The notes: generated by a model from the sequence alone, not told the origin. A DNA stretch of 64,000 nt from Spirosoma endbachense (GCF_010233585.1 NZ_CP045997.1:878522-942521); one strand, 5' to 3'; counted from the first letter of the stretch, positions 53,101 through 62,882 are shown. Translations and numbers: made by a program.

Positions 53101-54348
53101 TCACATAATCAGTTGTTTTTCGATATAGAGGCTCATAAAGGTATCGGCCACCTGAAGGGTAGCAGCCATATCGGCCAATTCTGTGTTTTCCAGCGGGTTA
53201 TGGCTAATGCCTTTGAAGCACCGCACAAACAGCATGGAAACCGGTGAAACCTGCGAGATTGGTACGCCATCGTGTCCGGCACCACTTACCAGCCTGATCA
53301 CTTCATAACCACAATCGTTTATAGCCTCTGCCAATAAGTCGCTGATGACTGGGTCGCAGGCTACCGATGTGGTTTCCTGAATTAGTTTCCAATGGATAGT
53401 AATTGCCCGTTTCTGGCCGATTTCGACACATTTATCGTGCAAGGTTTGGTAAGCAACCGCCAGGATGGATGCATCATTACTTCGTACATCCAGGCTACAG
53501 CTTACTTCGCCGGGAATGACATTACTCGCCGAATTGACTACGTTCAGTTTGCCAACCGTAGCCACCAGAGTGGGCTCACTGACAGCCAGTTGCTCGGCTG
53601 CCAGAATGAATTCAGCAGCAGCGCAAAGAGCATCCTGCCGCATCGTCATCGGTACGGTTCCGGCATGACCAGCCATACCACTAAAGATAATTTCAATGCG
53701 TTTTTGCCCCACAATATCTGTTACAACGGCAACCGGAACGTTACGTTCATAGAGCACAGGACCCTGCTCAATATGAATTTCAAAATAACCCAGCCACTTA
53801 TCGGCTGCAATCGAGTCGGAGAGTAGCTGAGCCGAATTCCCACCAATTGTCTGGATAGCTTCCTCTAAGGTGATACCCGATTCGTCTTTTTTGTTGAGAA
53901 GGGCTTCGTCAAATGAACCGGCAACGACTTTGCTGCCAAGGTAAGTTGTGTGAAAGCGAACACCTTCTTCGTCGCTAAACGCGATCAGTTCGAGGTTAAA
54001 CGGCAGCGGCTTACCCGCCAGAATGAGCTGTTCGATAAGGTCCAGGCCCATGATAACACCCATCGGCCCGTCGAATTTTCCGGCGTTCACGACCGTATCC
54101 ATGTGCGAGGCAATGACAAACGTTCTGGCATTCGCCTGAGGGCTGATCAATCGACCTCGTACGTTGCCAATAGAATCAACCCGCGTTTCCAGGCCAATAT
54201 TCTGCATCCAGTTTTGAATGATGCGGCTTCCCTGCTGAAACGCCGTAGTGCCAAAGGTGCGGGTGATGCATGCTGGGTCTTCACTGATCGCGGCCAGTTC
54301 GTTGATTTTGTTCAGTACGTTTTCGGCCCGGTTTAAATAATCGGTCAT
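53101..54348 (-). CDS. allC: Allantoate amidohydrolase
   Basis: The protein is 415 residues of the M20 zinc-dependent amidohydrolase family. Landmarks: metal-binding SHMDTV (H82, D84), GKFDGPMG (D93), FSDEEGVRF and EIHIEQGPVL, and GHAGTVPM. It hydrolyses allantoate to S-ureidoglycine, ammonia and CO2. Its ATG overlaps the allB stop as ATGA. Other M20 members act on carbamoyl amino acids, but context settles the assignment. Confidence 0.93.
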   Translation of the reverse strand: MTDYLNRAENVLNKINELAAISEDPACITRTFGTTAFQQGSRIIQNWMQNIGLETRVDSIGNVRGRLISPQANARTFVIASHMDTVVNAGKFDGPMGVIMGLDLIEQLILAGKPLPFNLELIAFSDEEGVRFHTTYLGSKVVAGSFDEALLNKKDESGITLEEAIQTIGGNSAQLLSDSIAADKWLGYFEIHIEQGPVLYERNVPVAVVTDIVGQKRIEIIFSGMAGHAGTVPMTMRQDALCAAAEFILAAEQLAVSEPTLVATVGKLNVVNSASNVIPGEVSCSLDVRSNDASILAVAYQTLHDKCVEIGQKRAITIHWKLIQETTSVACDPVISDLLAEAINDCGYEVIRLVSGAGHDGVPISQVSPVSMLFVRCFKGISHNPLENTELADMAATLQVADTFMSLYIEKQLIM

Positions 54349-55688
54349 TTCATGGAGGGCGTAATAAGTTTTCCGGCATTCAACTGGCTGATCGTTCCGT
54401 TCTCAAAAACCTTCAGGCCACCGAGATAGGTTTGTTCGACCACTCCATGCAATTCCTGATGCAGATAAGGGGTCATTTTATGCTTGTGCTGCAATACTTC
54501 TTCCGAAACAGTGAACGAATTTTGGGGGTCCCATACGATTAAATCGGCATCGTATCCGGTTGCAATTCGCCCTTTTCGATGCGATAATCCCGCTAATTGA
54601 GCTGGTTTTTCGCTTAGCCAGCGGGCTACATCGGTTATCGCGAAGCCGCGTTGCCGGGCGGCTGTCCATAGAGCGGGTAAGGCTAACTGAAGGGATGCGA
54701 TTCCGCCCCAGGCTTTCATAAAATCACCACGTTGGAGTAGTTTTAAGTCGGGTGGGGCAGGAGAGTGGTCAGTAGCCACAAAGTCAATGATGCCGTCGCG
54801 TAATGCTATCCATAACTGGTCGTTGTTTTCCTTTTCACGAATGGGTGGTGCGCACTTGAACTGCGTCTGACCATCCTGAATGGTTTCAGCATTGAAAAAC
54901 AGATAATGCTGTGCCGTTTCGACCGTTAGCGGTAACCCTTTTTGTTTGGCTTTGGCAATGGGTTCGATGGAATTGGCCGATGATAGGTGCACAATGTGGG
55001 TTCGGCAGTTGTATTCTTCGCACAGCCGAATCATTAAAGCAATGGCTTTATCTTCCCATTCGGCTGGCCGTGATGACAGGTAATTTTGGTAGGATCGAAC
55101 ATCGCCGGTCGCCAGTACTTCGTTGGTAGATAATTCGCAATGGACGAGCAATGGTAGCCCATGTTGGGCAATAATGGGCATCGCTTTCCGTAAATCCGCT
55201 TCGGTAACATTCGGGAAATCGTCGATACCGGAATGAGTCAGAAAGGCTTTAAATCCTAATACACCTTTGGTGATAAGTTTTTCAATTTCGTCGGTATTTC
55301 CCGGCACGAGTCCTCCCCAGAAACCGCAGTTTGTGTGAAGTTGGCCTGCGGTGGCTGCCAGTTTTTGGTCGAAAGCTTCCGCCGATGTCGTTACCGGGGA
55401 TGAGTTCAGGGGCATGTCGACCAGTGTTGTCAATCCACCGGTAATAGCTGCCCGCGTAGCCGTGTCGAAACCCTCCCAATCGGTCCGGCCAGGCTCATTG
55501 ATATGTACGTGGGGATCAATGACTCCCGGCATCAGAACCTTGTCCTGAATATCAATGACTTCAACATGGATAGTTGATGGCAGGTCTGTTAAAACATCAG
55601 AAATTAACCCGTTTTTTAGTAGAACTACCGCCTTCTGGAGTCCTTCAGGCGTAAGAATATTATTTCCTTTGATCGCGAAATCAATCAT
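54345..55688 (-). CDS. allB: Allantoinase
   Basis: The protein is 447 residues of the cyclic amidohydrolase family. Metal ligands: H60/H62 in DPHVHINEPGR, the carboxylated lysine K147 in GFKAFLTHSG, H183 in LLVHCELST, and VATDHSPAP. It opens the hydantoin ring of allantoin to allantoate. First gene of the minus-strand operon; the divergent uricase shares its upstream region. Start ATG 55688 clear. Confidence 0.95.
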   Translation of the reverse strand: MIDFAIKGNNILTPEGLQKAVVLLKNGLISDVLTDLPSTIHVEVIDIQDKVLMPGVIDPHVHINEPGRTDWEGFDTATRAAITGGLTTLVDMPLNSSPVTTSAEAFDQKLAATAGQLHTNCGFWGGLVPGNTDEIEKLITKGVLGFKAFLTHSGIDDFPNVTEADLRKAMPIIAQHGLPLLVHCELSTNEVLATGDVRSYQNYLSSRPAEWEDKAIALMIRLCEEYNCRTHIVHLSSANSIEPIAKAKQKGLPLTVETAQHYLFFNAETIQDGQTQFKCAPPIREKENNDQLWIALRDGIIDFVATDHSPAPPDLKLLQRGDFMKAWGGIASLQLALPALWTAARQRGFAITDVARWLSEKPAQLAGLSHRKGRIATGYDADLIVWDPQNSFTVSEEVLQHKHKMTPYLHQELHGVVEQTYLGGLKVFENGTISQLNAGKLITPSMK

Positions 55689-55826
55689 ACTATGAGCTAT
55701 TATCTGAGGTCATCCCTGGCGTGGCCGTAGTAAGTGGTAGCCTTGAAGAGTTGAGGAGGTAGACTAAAAATAGGAAATTAATTTCTATAATAGGGGTCAA
55801 TACTACCTAAAACAGCCGAAACAACC

Positions 55827-56687
55827 ATGAAGCTTATACTGAAAAAAAATGCGTACGGTAAGAACGCCGTGAATCTGTCAAAAATAATTCGGCACCCTAC
55901 GTATCATGAGTTCAGGCAGATCTCCGTGAATGTATCCTTGCAGGGCGATTTTGAAACCGCGCATACCCTAGGCGATAACTCGAAAATACTCCCCACCGAT
56001 ACGCAGAAGAACACTGTCTATGCGCTTGCGCAAGCGCATTTCGTGGATTCCATCGAAAACTTCGGGCTGTATTTGGCGAATTATTTTATCACCAATAATC
56101 CACAGGTAACCCAGGCGACAATCGACATTGTCGAGCATCCGTATCGCCGTATGACGTTCGACGGCGAGCCGCATCACCATGCCTACCTGGGAGGTGGTTC
56201 TGAGAAATACACAACGACAATCGTACAGACCGGGAGCCGTATTGTCATTTCTTCTGGTATCAAAGACCTGCTGATTCTGAAAACGACAGATTCGGGCTTC
56301 GAAGGCTATATCAAAGACCAGTACACAACGCTAAAAGAAACGGCCGATCGCATATTTGCGACCCAATGCGAGGCTACCTGGACATATGCAACACAGAAAC
56401 TTGACTTTACCGCGGCCTTTGCAAAAATTAGAGAAACACTCCTGAAAACGTTTGCCCATCATAAAAGTCTATCGGTCCAGCAAACCTTGCTGGCAATGGG
56501 TTCGGCCGTTCTGGAAGAGAATGAGGCTGTGAGCGAGATTAGTCTGATCATGCCCAACAAGCACCATATACCGTTCAATCTGGAGCAATTTGGTCTGGAC
56601 AACAATAACGATATTTTCATCGCCACCGACGAACCGTACGGCTACATTACCGGGACAGTGACGAGGGAGCAGGGTAATGAAGAATAG
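55827..56687 (+). CDS. Urate oxidase (uricase)
   Basis: The protein is 286 residues, the cofactor-free uricase family. The active-site pattern is present: K12 (GKN), T57 (PTDTQKNTVY), F158, R175, Q218/Q219, N244 and H246 (PNKHHIPF). It oxidises urate with oxygen to 5-hydroxyisourate. It is divergent from allB and the only plus-strand gene in the urate block, ending 30 bases from the convergent nickel-transporter gene. ATG at 55827 is clear. Confidence 0.95.
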   Translation: MKLILKKNAYGKNAVNLSKIIRHPTYHEFRQISVNVSLQGDFETAHTLGDNSKILPTDTQKNTVYALAQAHFVDSIENFGLYLANYFITNNPQVTQATIDIVEHPYRRMTFDGEPHHHAYLGGGSEKYTTTIVQTGSRIVISSGIKDLLILKTTDSGFEGYIKDQYTTLKETADRIFATQCEATWTYATQKLDFTAAFAKIRETLLKTFAHHKSLSVQQTLLAMGSAVLEENEAVSEISLIMPNKHHIPFNLEQFGLDNNNDIFIATDEPYGYITGTVTREQGNEE

Positions 56688-56717
56688 CAATCGGAGCAAT
56701 TAGTCGTCACGAATGAA

Positions 56718-57419
56718 TTACCATTCCAGAAACACCATGCCTGCACCGCAGATAGTAATGGTCAGCCCGGCCAGCGCATGCATATAACGCTCTAACTGCT
56801 CTGTTTTCAGAAGGGAAATGCCATAGTATCCAAGCAGAACCAGGCTGGTCATTGTAGCCAGCGTAAAGACTGTGTAAGTGCCGATTAAAAGCAGCATACC
56901 ACTCCAGGACTGTTGAGCTGCCGGAAAATAAAGCAGCGGAATCATCGGTTCGCAGGGCCCCAGTACAAAAATCAGGAACATAACCCAGGGCGTGACTTTA
57001 TAGCGATTTTGTGGAGATACAGCCAGATCGTGCTTATGCTCGTAAACATACAGTTCACCGTTGTCCTGTAGGTCAAAATGTTTGTGGGGCCGGTTCTGAT
57101 AAGCCCGAAAAAGCCCCCAGACGCTGTAAATCAACCCAAAACCCAATAACGCCCAACCGGCTATTCCACCCCGGATCGATTCAAACCAGTTAATTTTGGC
57201 AACCGACCAGCCGAGAGCAGCACCACCCAAACCCAACAGCACCGAACTCCACACGTGTCCGCAGCCGCAAACGATGGTCCAGCCGATCGTCCGCGGGAGT
57301 GACCAGCTCCGCGCTTTGGCTAACGCAAGAAACGGCAGGTAGTGGTCAGGTCCGGTAGCCGTGTGCAAAAAAGCAACGGTAATGGAGGTTAGTACTAGCA
57401 GCTGGGTTTCATGGCTCAT
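56718..57419 (-). CDS. ureH: Nickel permease-like membrane protein of the urease operon (UreH-type)
   Basis: The protein is 233 residues with about six membrane helices. The motif HTATGPDHYLPF in the first helix is the HX4DH nickel-binding pattern of the NicO/UreH group, and GLGGAALGW and GPCEPMIPLLYFP follow. A loop is His-rich (PHKHFDL, YEHKHDLAV). It probably moves nickel into the cytoplasm for urease. Its start overlaps the ureD stop by 11 bases, so it belongs to the urease operon and is its last gene. The symbol ureH is by family use; some databases apply the same symbol to UreD. Confidence 0.82.
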   Translation of the reverse strand: MSHETQLLVLTSITVAFLHTATGPDHYLPFLALAKARSWSLPRTIGWTIVCGCGHVWSSVLLGLGGAALGWSVAKINWFESIRGGIAGWALLGFGLIYSVWGLFRAYQNRPHKHFDLQDNGELYVYEHKHDLAVSPQNRYKVTPWVMFLIFVLGPCEPMIPLLYFPAAQQSWSGMLLLIGTYTVFTLATMTSLVLLGYYGISLLKTEQLERYMHALAGLTITICGAGMVFLEW

Positions 57420-58221
57420 AGGCTACGGACTTGGATTGACGAAGCGTAGGTTGAGGTAGTTGCCCGGCAATCGTTTTCAGGCATGTATGAAGCTGCTCGC
57501 TATGTTGTCCAAGTAGTCTGACCACCAGCCCATTGACCGGAGCTACTGAGACGGCGAACAAAATGCCCGGCTGCTGGGCTAAATAGGCCATTATCGTTTT
57601 GCTGAGTTCATGAACAGGCTCCTTTTCATTCAGATAAATCAGGCCAGCCTGATGGGTGAAGCCTTCCAGTTGCCCGATTGCGCTCAGATTCATCGTTGCC
57701 GGGGTGATCAGGACGTTTTCCTTGATCACCATTTTTTTGTTGATAAATACCTGCGTAACCGTATGATATTTCGAAAACTGAAAAACCTCACCGTTCAGTT
57801 TTCGGCCGCAGGTAAGTACCTCGCCCCAGATCAGACAACAGCCATCGGCCATATAAATCTGGTTGGTTGCTGAGAAACTGGCTTTTTCATGCGGCACCGA
57901 CGGGTGAGGCAGGAAACAAAACGACGATCCTTTTTCCATCTGAACATGCATGCGCTGCGACGCTCCCCGCTTCATGGTGAACAATCGCTGGTACGATTGT
58001 GTCTGCAACTCCAGCGAACAACCTTCGGCCAGATCAATTCGGAGTTGATAGTCGTCGCCATCTAAAACTCCCGGTGACGAACTCATCAGCATCAGCTTTA
58101 ACTGATGGGCCCGTTTATCCTCTGTAATGTTTGCTACCTTGAAGGGTGGGGTAAAAAACGCTTTTTTTAGATAAGTCTGGGTGTGGCGCAGAGCAGTCTG
58201 GATGTGTAGCTCAGCTTTCAT
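57409..58221 (-). CDS. ureD: Urease accessory protein UreD
   Basis: The protein is 270 residues from the ATG at 58221, which overlaps the ureG stop as ATGA (a GTG at 58227 is also in frame). UreD landmarks: [36 protein letters not shown], and [20 protein letters not shown]. With UreF and UreG it forms the complex that activates urease by carbamylating the lysine and inserting nickel. Spacing and overlaps show it is co-translated with ureG. Confidence 0.95.
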   Translation of the reverse strand: MKAELHIQTALRHTQTYLKKAFFTPPFKVANITEDKRAHQLKLMLMSSSPGVLDGDDYQLRIDLAEGCSLELQTQSYQRLFTMKRGASQRMHVQMEKGSSFCFLPHPSVPHEKASFSATNQIYMADGCCLIWGEVLTCGRKLNGEVFQFSKYHTVTQVFINKKMVIKENVLITPATMNLSAIGQLEGFTHQAGLIYLNEKEPVHELSKTIMAYLAQQPGILFAVSVAPVNGLVVRLLGQHSEQLHTCLKTIAGQLPQPTLRQSKSVAYEP

Positions 58222-58856
58222 CGCCACAATTTTGGCTCGTCTACAGCTTCCAGTAAGGCGTACCGACGTATCCAGTCAATGACGCTATCCAGGCCTTGTG
58301 AGCTCATTAAGTTGGTGAATACAAACGGGTTGCCATTGCGCATCCTGCGGGCATCGCGTTCCATCACCCCCAGATCGGCGTTCACGTAGGGGGCGAGGTC
58401 AATTTTGTTGATGATGAGCAGGTCGGAACGCGTAATGCCGGGTCCACCTTTGCGGGGTATTTTATCGCCTTCGGCCACATCGATGACGAAGATGGTCACG
58501 TCGGCCAAATCGGGGCTGAAGGTAGCCGAAAGGTTGTCGCCACCACTTTCGATGAAAATAAGTTCGACATCCGGAAACCGCTGTGCCATTTCCTCAACGG
58601 CTTCGAGGTTCATGCTCGCATCTTCGCGGATGGCTGTATGCGGGCAACCGCCCGTTTCGACGCCAATGATTCGGTCGGCGGGCAACAGGCTGTTTTGGGT
58701 TAGAAACTCCGCGTCTTCTTTGGTATAAATATCATTGGTAATGACACCAATGCTGTATTGGCTGGCCATCTGGCGCGACAGACGCTCAATCAGGGTCGTT
58801 TTTCCCGACCCAACCGGTCCTGCCACACCAATTTTTACGTAGGTTCTTGACTTCAT
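58218..58856 (-). CDS. ureG: Urease accessory GTPase UreG
   Basis: The protein is 212 residues, a SIMIBI-class GTPase. P-loop GPVGSGKT (13-20), Ni/Zn motif CPH (C71-H73) in [15 protein letters not shown], and [13 protein letters not shown] are all present. It supplies nickel to urease with GTP hydrolysis. A GTP-cyclohydrolase-II-like gene lies 34 bases upstream. Confidence 0.97.
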   Translation of the reverse strand: MKSRTYVKIGVAGPVGSGKTTLIERLSRQMASQYSIGVITNDIYTKEDAEFLTQNSLLPADRIIGVETGGCPHTAIREDASMNLEAVEEMAQRFPDVELIFIESGGDNLSATFSPDLADVTIFVIDVAEGDKIPRKGGPGITRSDLLIINKIDLAPYVNADLGVMERDARRMRNGNPFVFTNLMSSQGLDSVIDWIRRYALLEAVDEPKLWR

Positions 58857-58890
58857 TACGTAGGTTTTCTACAGAATAGAACTTCTCTGA

Positions 58891-59403
58891 TCACAGGGTA
58901 GTAGACTTAATGCCAACGACCGTAACGCCATGTTGGGTCAGCATTTCTACTTTTTTCGGATTGTCGGTCAACATACGTATTGACTTAACGCCGAGTTCGC
59001 TTAAAATTTCGGCTGCTTTCGTGTAGTCTCTGGCATCCCGTTTAAAGCCTACCGCTTCATACGCATCCGCCTGGGGCAAGCCTTTTCGTTTATATTCTAC
59101 GCTTTTTAAAAGTGCAAAATGCCCGTTTCCTTTCCCTTCCTGCTCTAGCCAGATAATAATGCCCTTTCCGGCTTGCTGGATGAGTTGTTGGGATATTTCC
59201 ATTTGCTCTCTACAATCACACTCGATGCTGTTAAAGGCATGGCCGAACAGGCAGGAAGAATGAACTCTGCACAGTACGTCTTCTTCGCCATCCACATCAC
59301 CCATGATTAGCGCAATCGACTCTTTTTGTCCATCATAAAAGAGAATTTCGTGGTACTCACCAAATTTTGTTTTGAGGTTTCCCTCGGCCATTTTAACGAT
59401 CAT
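58891..59403 (-). CDS. Divergent GTP cyclohydrolase II-like protein inside the urease operon
   Basis: The protein is 170 residues with the RibA domain. The zinc cysteines C51, C62 and C64 are kept (VLCRVHSSCLFGHAFN ... ECDCREQ), and so is TDNPKKVEML. But compared with E. coli RibA (recalled), the loop QEGRNIG reads QEGKGNG, the arginine before it is a glutamate, and the residue aligned with the catalytic Tyr105 appears to be Val103; the C-terminus is also about 25 residues shorter. This makes an altered substrate likely. It lies between ureF and ureG in the urease operon, an unusual place for a riboflavin gene. Start ATG at 59403. See findings. Confidence 0.75.
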   Translation of the reverse strand: MIVKMAEGNLKTKFGEYHEILFYDGQKESIALIMGDVDGEEDVLCRVHSSCLFGHAFNSIECDCREQMEISQQLIQQAGKGIIIWLEQEGKGNGHFALLKSVEYKRKGLPQADAYEAVGFKRDARDYTKAAEILSELGVKSIRMLTDNPKKVEMLTQHGVTVVGIKSTTL

Positions 59404-59420
59404 TGCAAGTTTACTTTATG

Positions 59421-59465
59421 GTTAGTAGTGGTATCGGCGATGCCCGCATGGCGCTGAGCGAAAGC
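59421..59465. repeat. Possible half-copy of palindromic element C
   Basis: GCTGAGCGAAAGC at 59453-59465 equals the outer right arm of element C, and the preceding bases from GGTTAGTAG (59420) loosely follow the rest of that element. It lies in the 87-base gap between ureF and the cyclohydrolase-like gene. Only the 13-base part is exact. Confidence 0.35.
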
Positions 59466-59490
59466 CTCAGATTTGCCCGTTTCCATCCAG

Positions 59491-60177
59491 TTAAGACATA
59501 TACAGCCGTGAATACAATTGTTCGTGCTGCATGCTTCGGATGTCGAAACCGGGGCAGCAAAGGCCAATTAGCTCACGATTGGGTTGTAACGTATCAGTAA
59601 CCAATTTCTGAATCAGTGGGTGCAGCGAAAACAGAATTTCCTGACCGTCCTGTTGGCCCAGCGGAACCAGTTTAACGCAATTCGTAACCATACCACCGGC
59701 TGCATTGTAATAAAACCCGGTCATGGCATCTGCTTTCGGAATTTGTAATGCCTGTGCAAACAGGCCAAACACAAGGCAATAATGCCCCATAACTTCCTGA
59801 TTCTGTATGGCTTCCCGATACTGATTTGCCAGTGCGTTATCACAAAGCGGTTGAAATAGTTTCATCAGCCGAATGCCCAGTTTCTGGCTGGCCTGCCGCA
59901 TTTCTTTCGGCAATTTTACCGCTGTGCATTCGTCATCCAGCGTTACCAGTTCATTCCAGTCATTCCGGGTGGCAGCATCATAGGCCAAGGAGGCCAATGC
60001 CGCATCGGTGTAAAACAGATTCCTGCCCAGCATTTCTTCGACAAACATTTTTGCCGTTGTAACATTATGCACAACACCAGCCTGTACGTAGGTTTCGAGG
60101 CCCGCCGAGTGCGCATAACCTCCGATCGGTAGGGTTGGATCGCTTAATTGCAGGAGACGGATCAGACCAGTATTCAT
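59491..60177 (-). CDS. ureF: Urease accessory protein UreF
   Basis: The protein is 228 residues. The N-terminus LLQLSDPTLPIGGYAHSAGLETYV is the UreF hallmark, and the C-terminal SMQHEQLYSRLYMS is the part that binds UreG. Its ATG overlaps the ureE stop as ATGA. It joins UreD and UreG in the activation complex. Confidence 0.95.
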   Translation of the reverse strand: MNTGLIRLLQLSDPTLPIGGYAHSAGLETYVQAGVVHNVTTAKMFVEEMLGRNLFYTDAALASLAYDAATRNDWNELVTLDDECTAVKLPKEMRQASQKLGIRLMKLFQPLCDNALANQYREAIQNQEVMGHYCLVFGLFAQALQIPKADAMTGFYYNAAGGMVTNCVKLVPLGQQDGQEILFSLHPLIQKLVTDTLQPNRELIGLCCPGFDIRSMQHEQLYSRLYMS

Positions 60178-60683
60178 GCTGAGGGTGTAGTGAGTTTAAG
60201 GATTTTTGAAAATAAGCTTTCACTACTGCTGGCATGCCCGTGGGGCGAAATAGTCGTTTTCAGGGGTTGCACTAATTTTCGTTGTTGCTGCTCTACAACA
60301 TAGCCCAATGCGGTCAGTAACCGAAACAGAGGGGCATCATAGGGGGCCAACAGCGTATTGTCATCGAAAAACAGAGGTAAATGCTTATTGCCAATTTCGT
60401 AACAAACCGATGCCATTTCGTACATGGACTTTGGCCTGATGACAAGTACATCGCACGGAAGCACCTCAACCACAATCAGGGTCTGAGCATCTTCGTATAA
60501 CACGTCTCCCTGTGTCAGTTGCGGATTTTCGGCCAGAAACTTCAACGCAATTTCCTGCCCCGATTGGGTTCGCTTTCGCATGATCCGCTTGCTGGTTTCA
60601 AACCACTCCAGCGGCAACCAGTCGATGGTGCGGTCGCCAGGGTCGATAGCGTCTATATGGCCGAGTTTCTGTTGAATAAGCAT
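60174..60683 (-). CDS. ureE: Urease nickel chaperone UreE
   Basis: The protein is 169 residues. N-terminal peptide-binding domain with IMRKRTQSGQEIALKF and a metal-binding C-terminal domain with CYEIGNKHLPLFF; the tail has only HGH rather than a long His run. It hands nickel to UreG/urease. Its upstream gap to ureC (60684-60789) is filled by an inverted repeat, unlike the other gene borders of the operon. Confidence 0.92.
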   Translation of the reverse strand: MLIQQKLGHIDAIDPGDRTIDWLPLEWFETSKRIMRKRTQSGQEIALKFLAENPQLTQGDVLYEDAQTLIVVEVLPCDVLVIRPKSMYEMASVCYEIGNKHLPLFFDDNTLLAPYDAPLFRLLTALGYVVEQQQRKLVQPLKTTISPHGHASSSESLFSKILKLTTPSA

Positions 60684-60692
60684 TTTTTTGTT

Positions 60693-60778
60693 TTTGTCAT
60701 GCCAACAGTAGGACGCATCCTGATGCAGCTAAAAGTGTTCGTCTTACCCGAAGATCCTTCCTGCGTTGGGATGACAAA
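60693..60778. repeat. Dispersed GTCAT-type inverted repeat between ureE and ureC
   Basis: About 28-base imperfect arms (60693-60720 and 60751-60778) with TTTGTCATGCCAAC on one side and, on the minus strand, TTTGTCATCCCAACGCAGGA on the other. Repeats beginning GTCATxCCxAC are common dispersed elements in Cytophagales genomes, as I recall. It fills the only long gap inside the urease operon and may weaken transcription between ureC and ureE. Confidence 0.6.
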
Positions 60779-60789
60779 GAATAGATTAC

Positions 60790-62511
60790 CTAAAACAAAA
60801 AATACCGCTGCGCCAAGGGTAAGACGGCAACTGGTTCACACGTAATGGTTTCGCCCTCAACTTTCACTTCATAAGTTTCGGGGTTTACGTCAATCCGGGG
60901 CGTGGCATCGTTGTGGATCAGGTCCTTTTTTGAGATGGTCCGACAATTCTTTACGGGTAAAGTCATTTTCTGCAACTCGTATTGTTGTACGATCCCTTTT
61001 TCCAGCGAAATCTGCGACACGAACGTTGCGCAGGTTTTATGTAAGGCTTTGCCATAGGCCCCGAACATATGGCGGTAAATAACGGGTTGCGGGGTTGGAA
61101 TCGACGCGTTAGGGTCGCCCATTTTACTGGCGATGATCATGCCACCCTTAATGATCATTTCGGGTTTGGCCCCGAACATTGCCGGATTCCATAAAACCAG
61201 ATCGGCCAGTTTCCCGGCTTCAATAGACCCAACATAGTCCGAAATACCGTGCGTAATGGCGGGGTTGATCGTGTACTTGGCTACATAGCGTTTCACCCGG
61301 AAATTATCATTTTTATTCGCTTCATCTTCCGGTAAAAATCCCCGCTGCTTTTTCATCTTATCGGCGGTTTGCCAGGTTCGCGTAATTACCTCGGCCACGC
61401 GGCCCATCGCCTGCGAGTCAGAACTCATCATGCTAAAAACGCCCATGTCGTGCAGAATATCTTCTGCTGCAATGGTTTCGGGACGAATTCGCGAATCGGC
61501 AAAGGAAACATCTTCCGGCACCGATTTGTCAAGGTGGTGGCAAACCATCAGCATGTCGAGGTGTTCGTCGATGGTGTTGATGGTGTACGGGCGGGTTGGA
61601 TTGGTCGACGATGGGAGCACATACGGGTACATCGCTGCCTTGATAATGTCAGGGGCATGACCGCCACCGGCACCTTCGGTATGAAATGTATGAATCACCC
61701 GACCGTTGATGGCGCTGATGGTATCTTCCAGAAAACCACTTTCGTTCAGCGTGTCGGTATGGATGGCAATCTGAACGTCATATTTATCCGCAACCGTCAA
61801 CGACGCATCGATTACCGCTGGTGTCGAACCCCAGTCTTCGTGAATTTTCAGGCCCAGCGCACCGGCTTCAATCTGTTCTTCAAGCGGGGCCGTGGTGGCA
61901 CAATTGCCTTTGCCCATAAAGCCAAGATTCATCGGGAACGCATCGGCTGCTTCGAGCATTTTCTGGATATTCCAGGCACCGGGTGTTACGGTTGTGGCGC
62001 TGGTGCCATCGGCAGGGCCGGTACCACCGCCCATCATCGTTGTAATGCCGCTAAACAAAGCATGGTCGATCTGCTGCGGACAAATAAAATGAATGTGTGA
62101 ATCGATGCCGCCCGGTGTAGCGATCAGGCCAGCACCACCATGAACTTCGGTCGAAGCACCAATGACCATGTTCGGGTCTACGCCGTCCATTGTATCGGGA
62201 TTTCCAGCTTTACCGATGCCAACAATTTTGCCGTCTTTTAACCCAATATCGGCCTTCACGATGCCCCAATGGTCAATGATCATGACGCTGGTAATGACCA
62301 TGTCCAGAACGCCTTCAGCACGAGTGGCCGTAGCCGATTGAGCCATGCCATCGCGGATGGTTTTGCCCCCACCAAATTTGGCTTCGTCTCCGTAAACCGT
62401 ATAATCTTTTTCGATTTCGATGATCAGGTCGGTATCTGCCAGACGTACTTTATCGCCCACCGTCGGGCCATACAGGTTCGCGTATTTTATTCGGCTGATG
62501 GATAGGCTCAT
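60790..62511 (-). CDS. ureC: Urease subunit alpha
   Basis: The protein is 573 residues. All active-site residues are present: H139 and H141 (DSHIHFICP), the carbamylated K222 (GLKIHEDWG), H251 ([10 protein letters not shown]), H277 ([14 protein letters not shown]), C324 and H325 on the mobile flap (MVCHHLD), and D364 (SSDSQAMGR). It hydrolyses urea to ammonia and carbamate with two nickel ions. ATG at 62511 overlaps the ureB stop as ATGA. An antisense frame of 243 codons across 61369-62100 is a shadow. Confidence 0.98.
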   Translation of the reverse strand: MSLSISRIKYANLYGPTVGDKVRLADTDLIIEIEKDYTVYGDEAKFGGGKTIRDGMAQSATATRAEGVLDMVITSVMIIDHWGIVKADIGLKDGKIVGIGKAGNPDTMDGVDPNMVIGASTEVHGGAGLIATPGGIDSHIHFICPQQIDHALFSGITTMMGGGTGPADGTSATTVTPGAWNIQKMLEAADAFPMNLGFMGKGNCATTAPLEEQIEAGALGLKIHEDWGSTPAVIDASLTVADKYDVQIAIHTDTLNESGFLEDTISAINGRVIHTFHTEGAGGGHAPDIIKAAMYPYVLPSSTNPTRPYTINTIDEHLDMLMVCHHLDKSVPEDVSFADSRIRPETIAAEDILHDMGVFSMMSSDSQAMGRVAEVITRTWQTADKMKKQRGFLPEDEANKNDNFRVKRYVAKYTINPAITHGISDYVGSIEAGKLADLVLWNPAMFGAKPEMIIKGGMIIASKMGDPNASIPTPQPVIYRHMFGAYGKALHKTCATFVSQISLEKGIVQQYELQKMTLPVKNCRTISKKDLIHNDATPRIDVNPETYEVKVEGETITCEPVAVLPLAQRYFLF

Positions 62512-62882
62512 GATGGCTTATGTTTAAACTTCTGAGCGTGTAGCTGTTTCATCGCCTGTTGTTTGCTAAGCTCATCAATCGTATCGCCATTGGTTAAGTT
62601 GCTGAACCCGTAGACTTTACGATTTCCGCCCAGGGCAACCAACTCAACGAGTTTTTCTTCACCAGGCTCAAAGCGAACCGCCGTTCCGGCTGGAATATTC
62701 AACCGCATACCAAATGCCTTCTCGCGGTCAAATTCCATCTGTTTGTTGACTTCAAAAAAGTGATAATGTGAACCAACCTGCACGGGTCGGTCGCCGGTGT
62801 TAACAACGGTTAGGCTGGCGGTCGGCCGACCCGCATTACACTCGATCGGGTCGTTGCCAAGAATGTATTCTCCGGGTATCAT
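62508..62882 (-). CDS. ureB: Urease subunit beta
   Basis: The protein is 124 residues, typical for a separate beta subunit. Landmarks: [26 protein letters not shown] and [25 protein letters not shown]. It packs with the alpha and gamma chains. ATG 62882, followed by ureC with a 4-base overlap; 96 bases separate it from ureA. Confidence 0.97.
   Translation of the reverse strand: MIPGEYILGNDPIECNAGRPTASLTVVNTGDRPVQVGSHYHFFEVNKQMEFDREKAFGMRLNIPAGTAVRFEPGEEKLVELVALGGNRKVYGFSNLTNGDTIDELSKQQAMKQLHAQKFKHKPS

Noticed and set aside
61369..62100. 243-codon plus-strand open frame antisense to ureC
   Set aside because: The minus strand encodes a complete, motif-perfect urease alpha chain here; the plus frame is a codon-bias shadow with no family.
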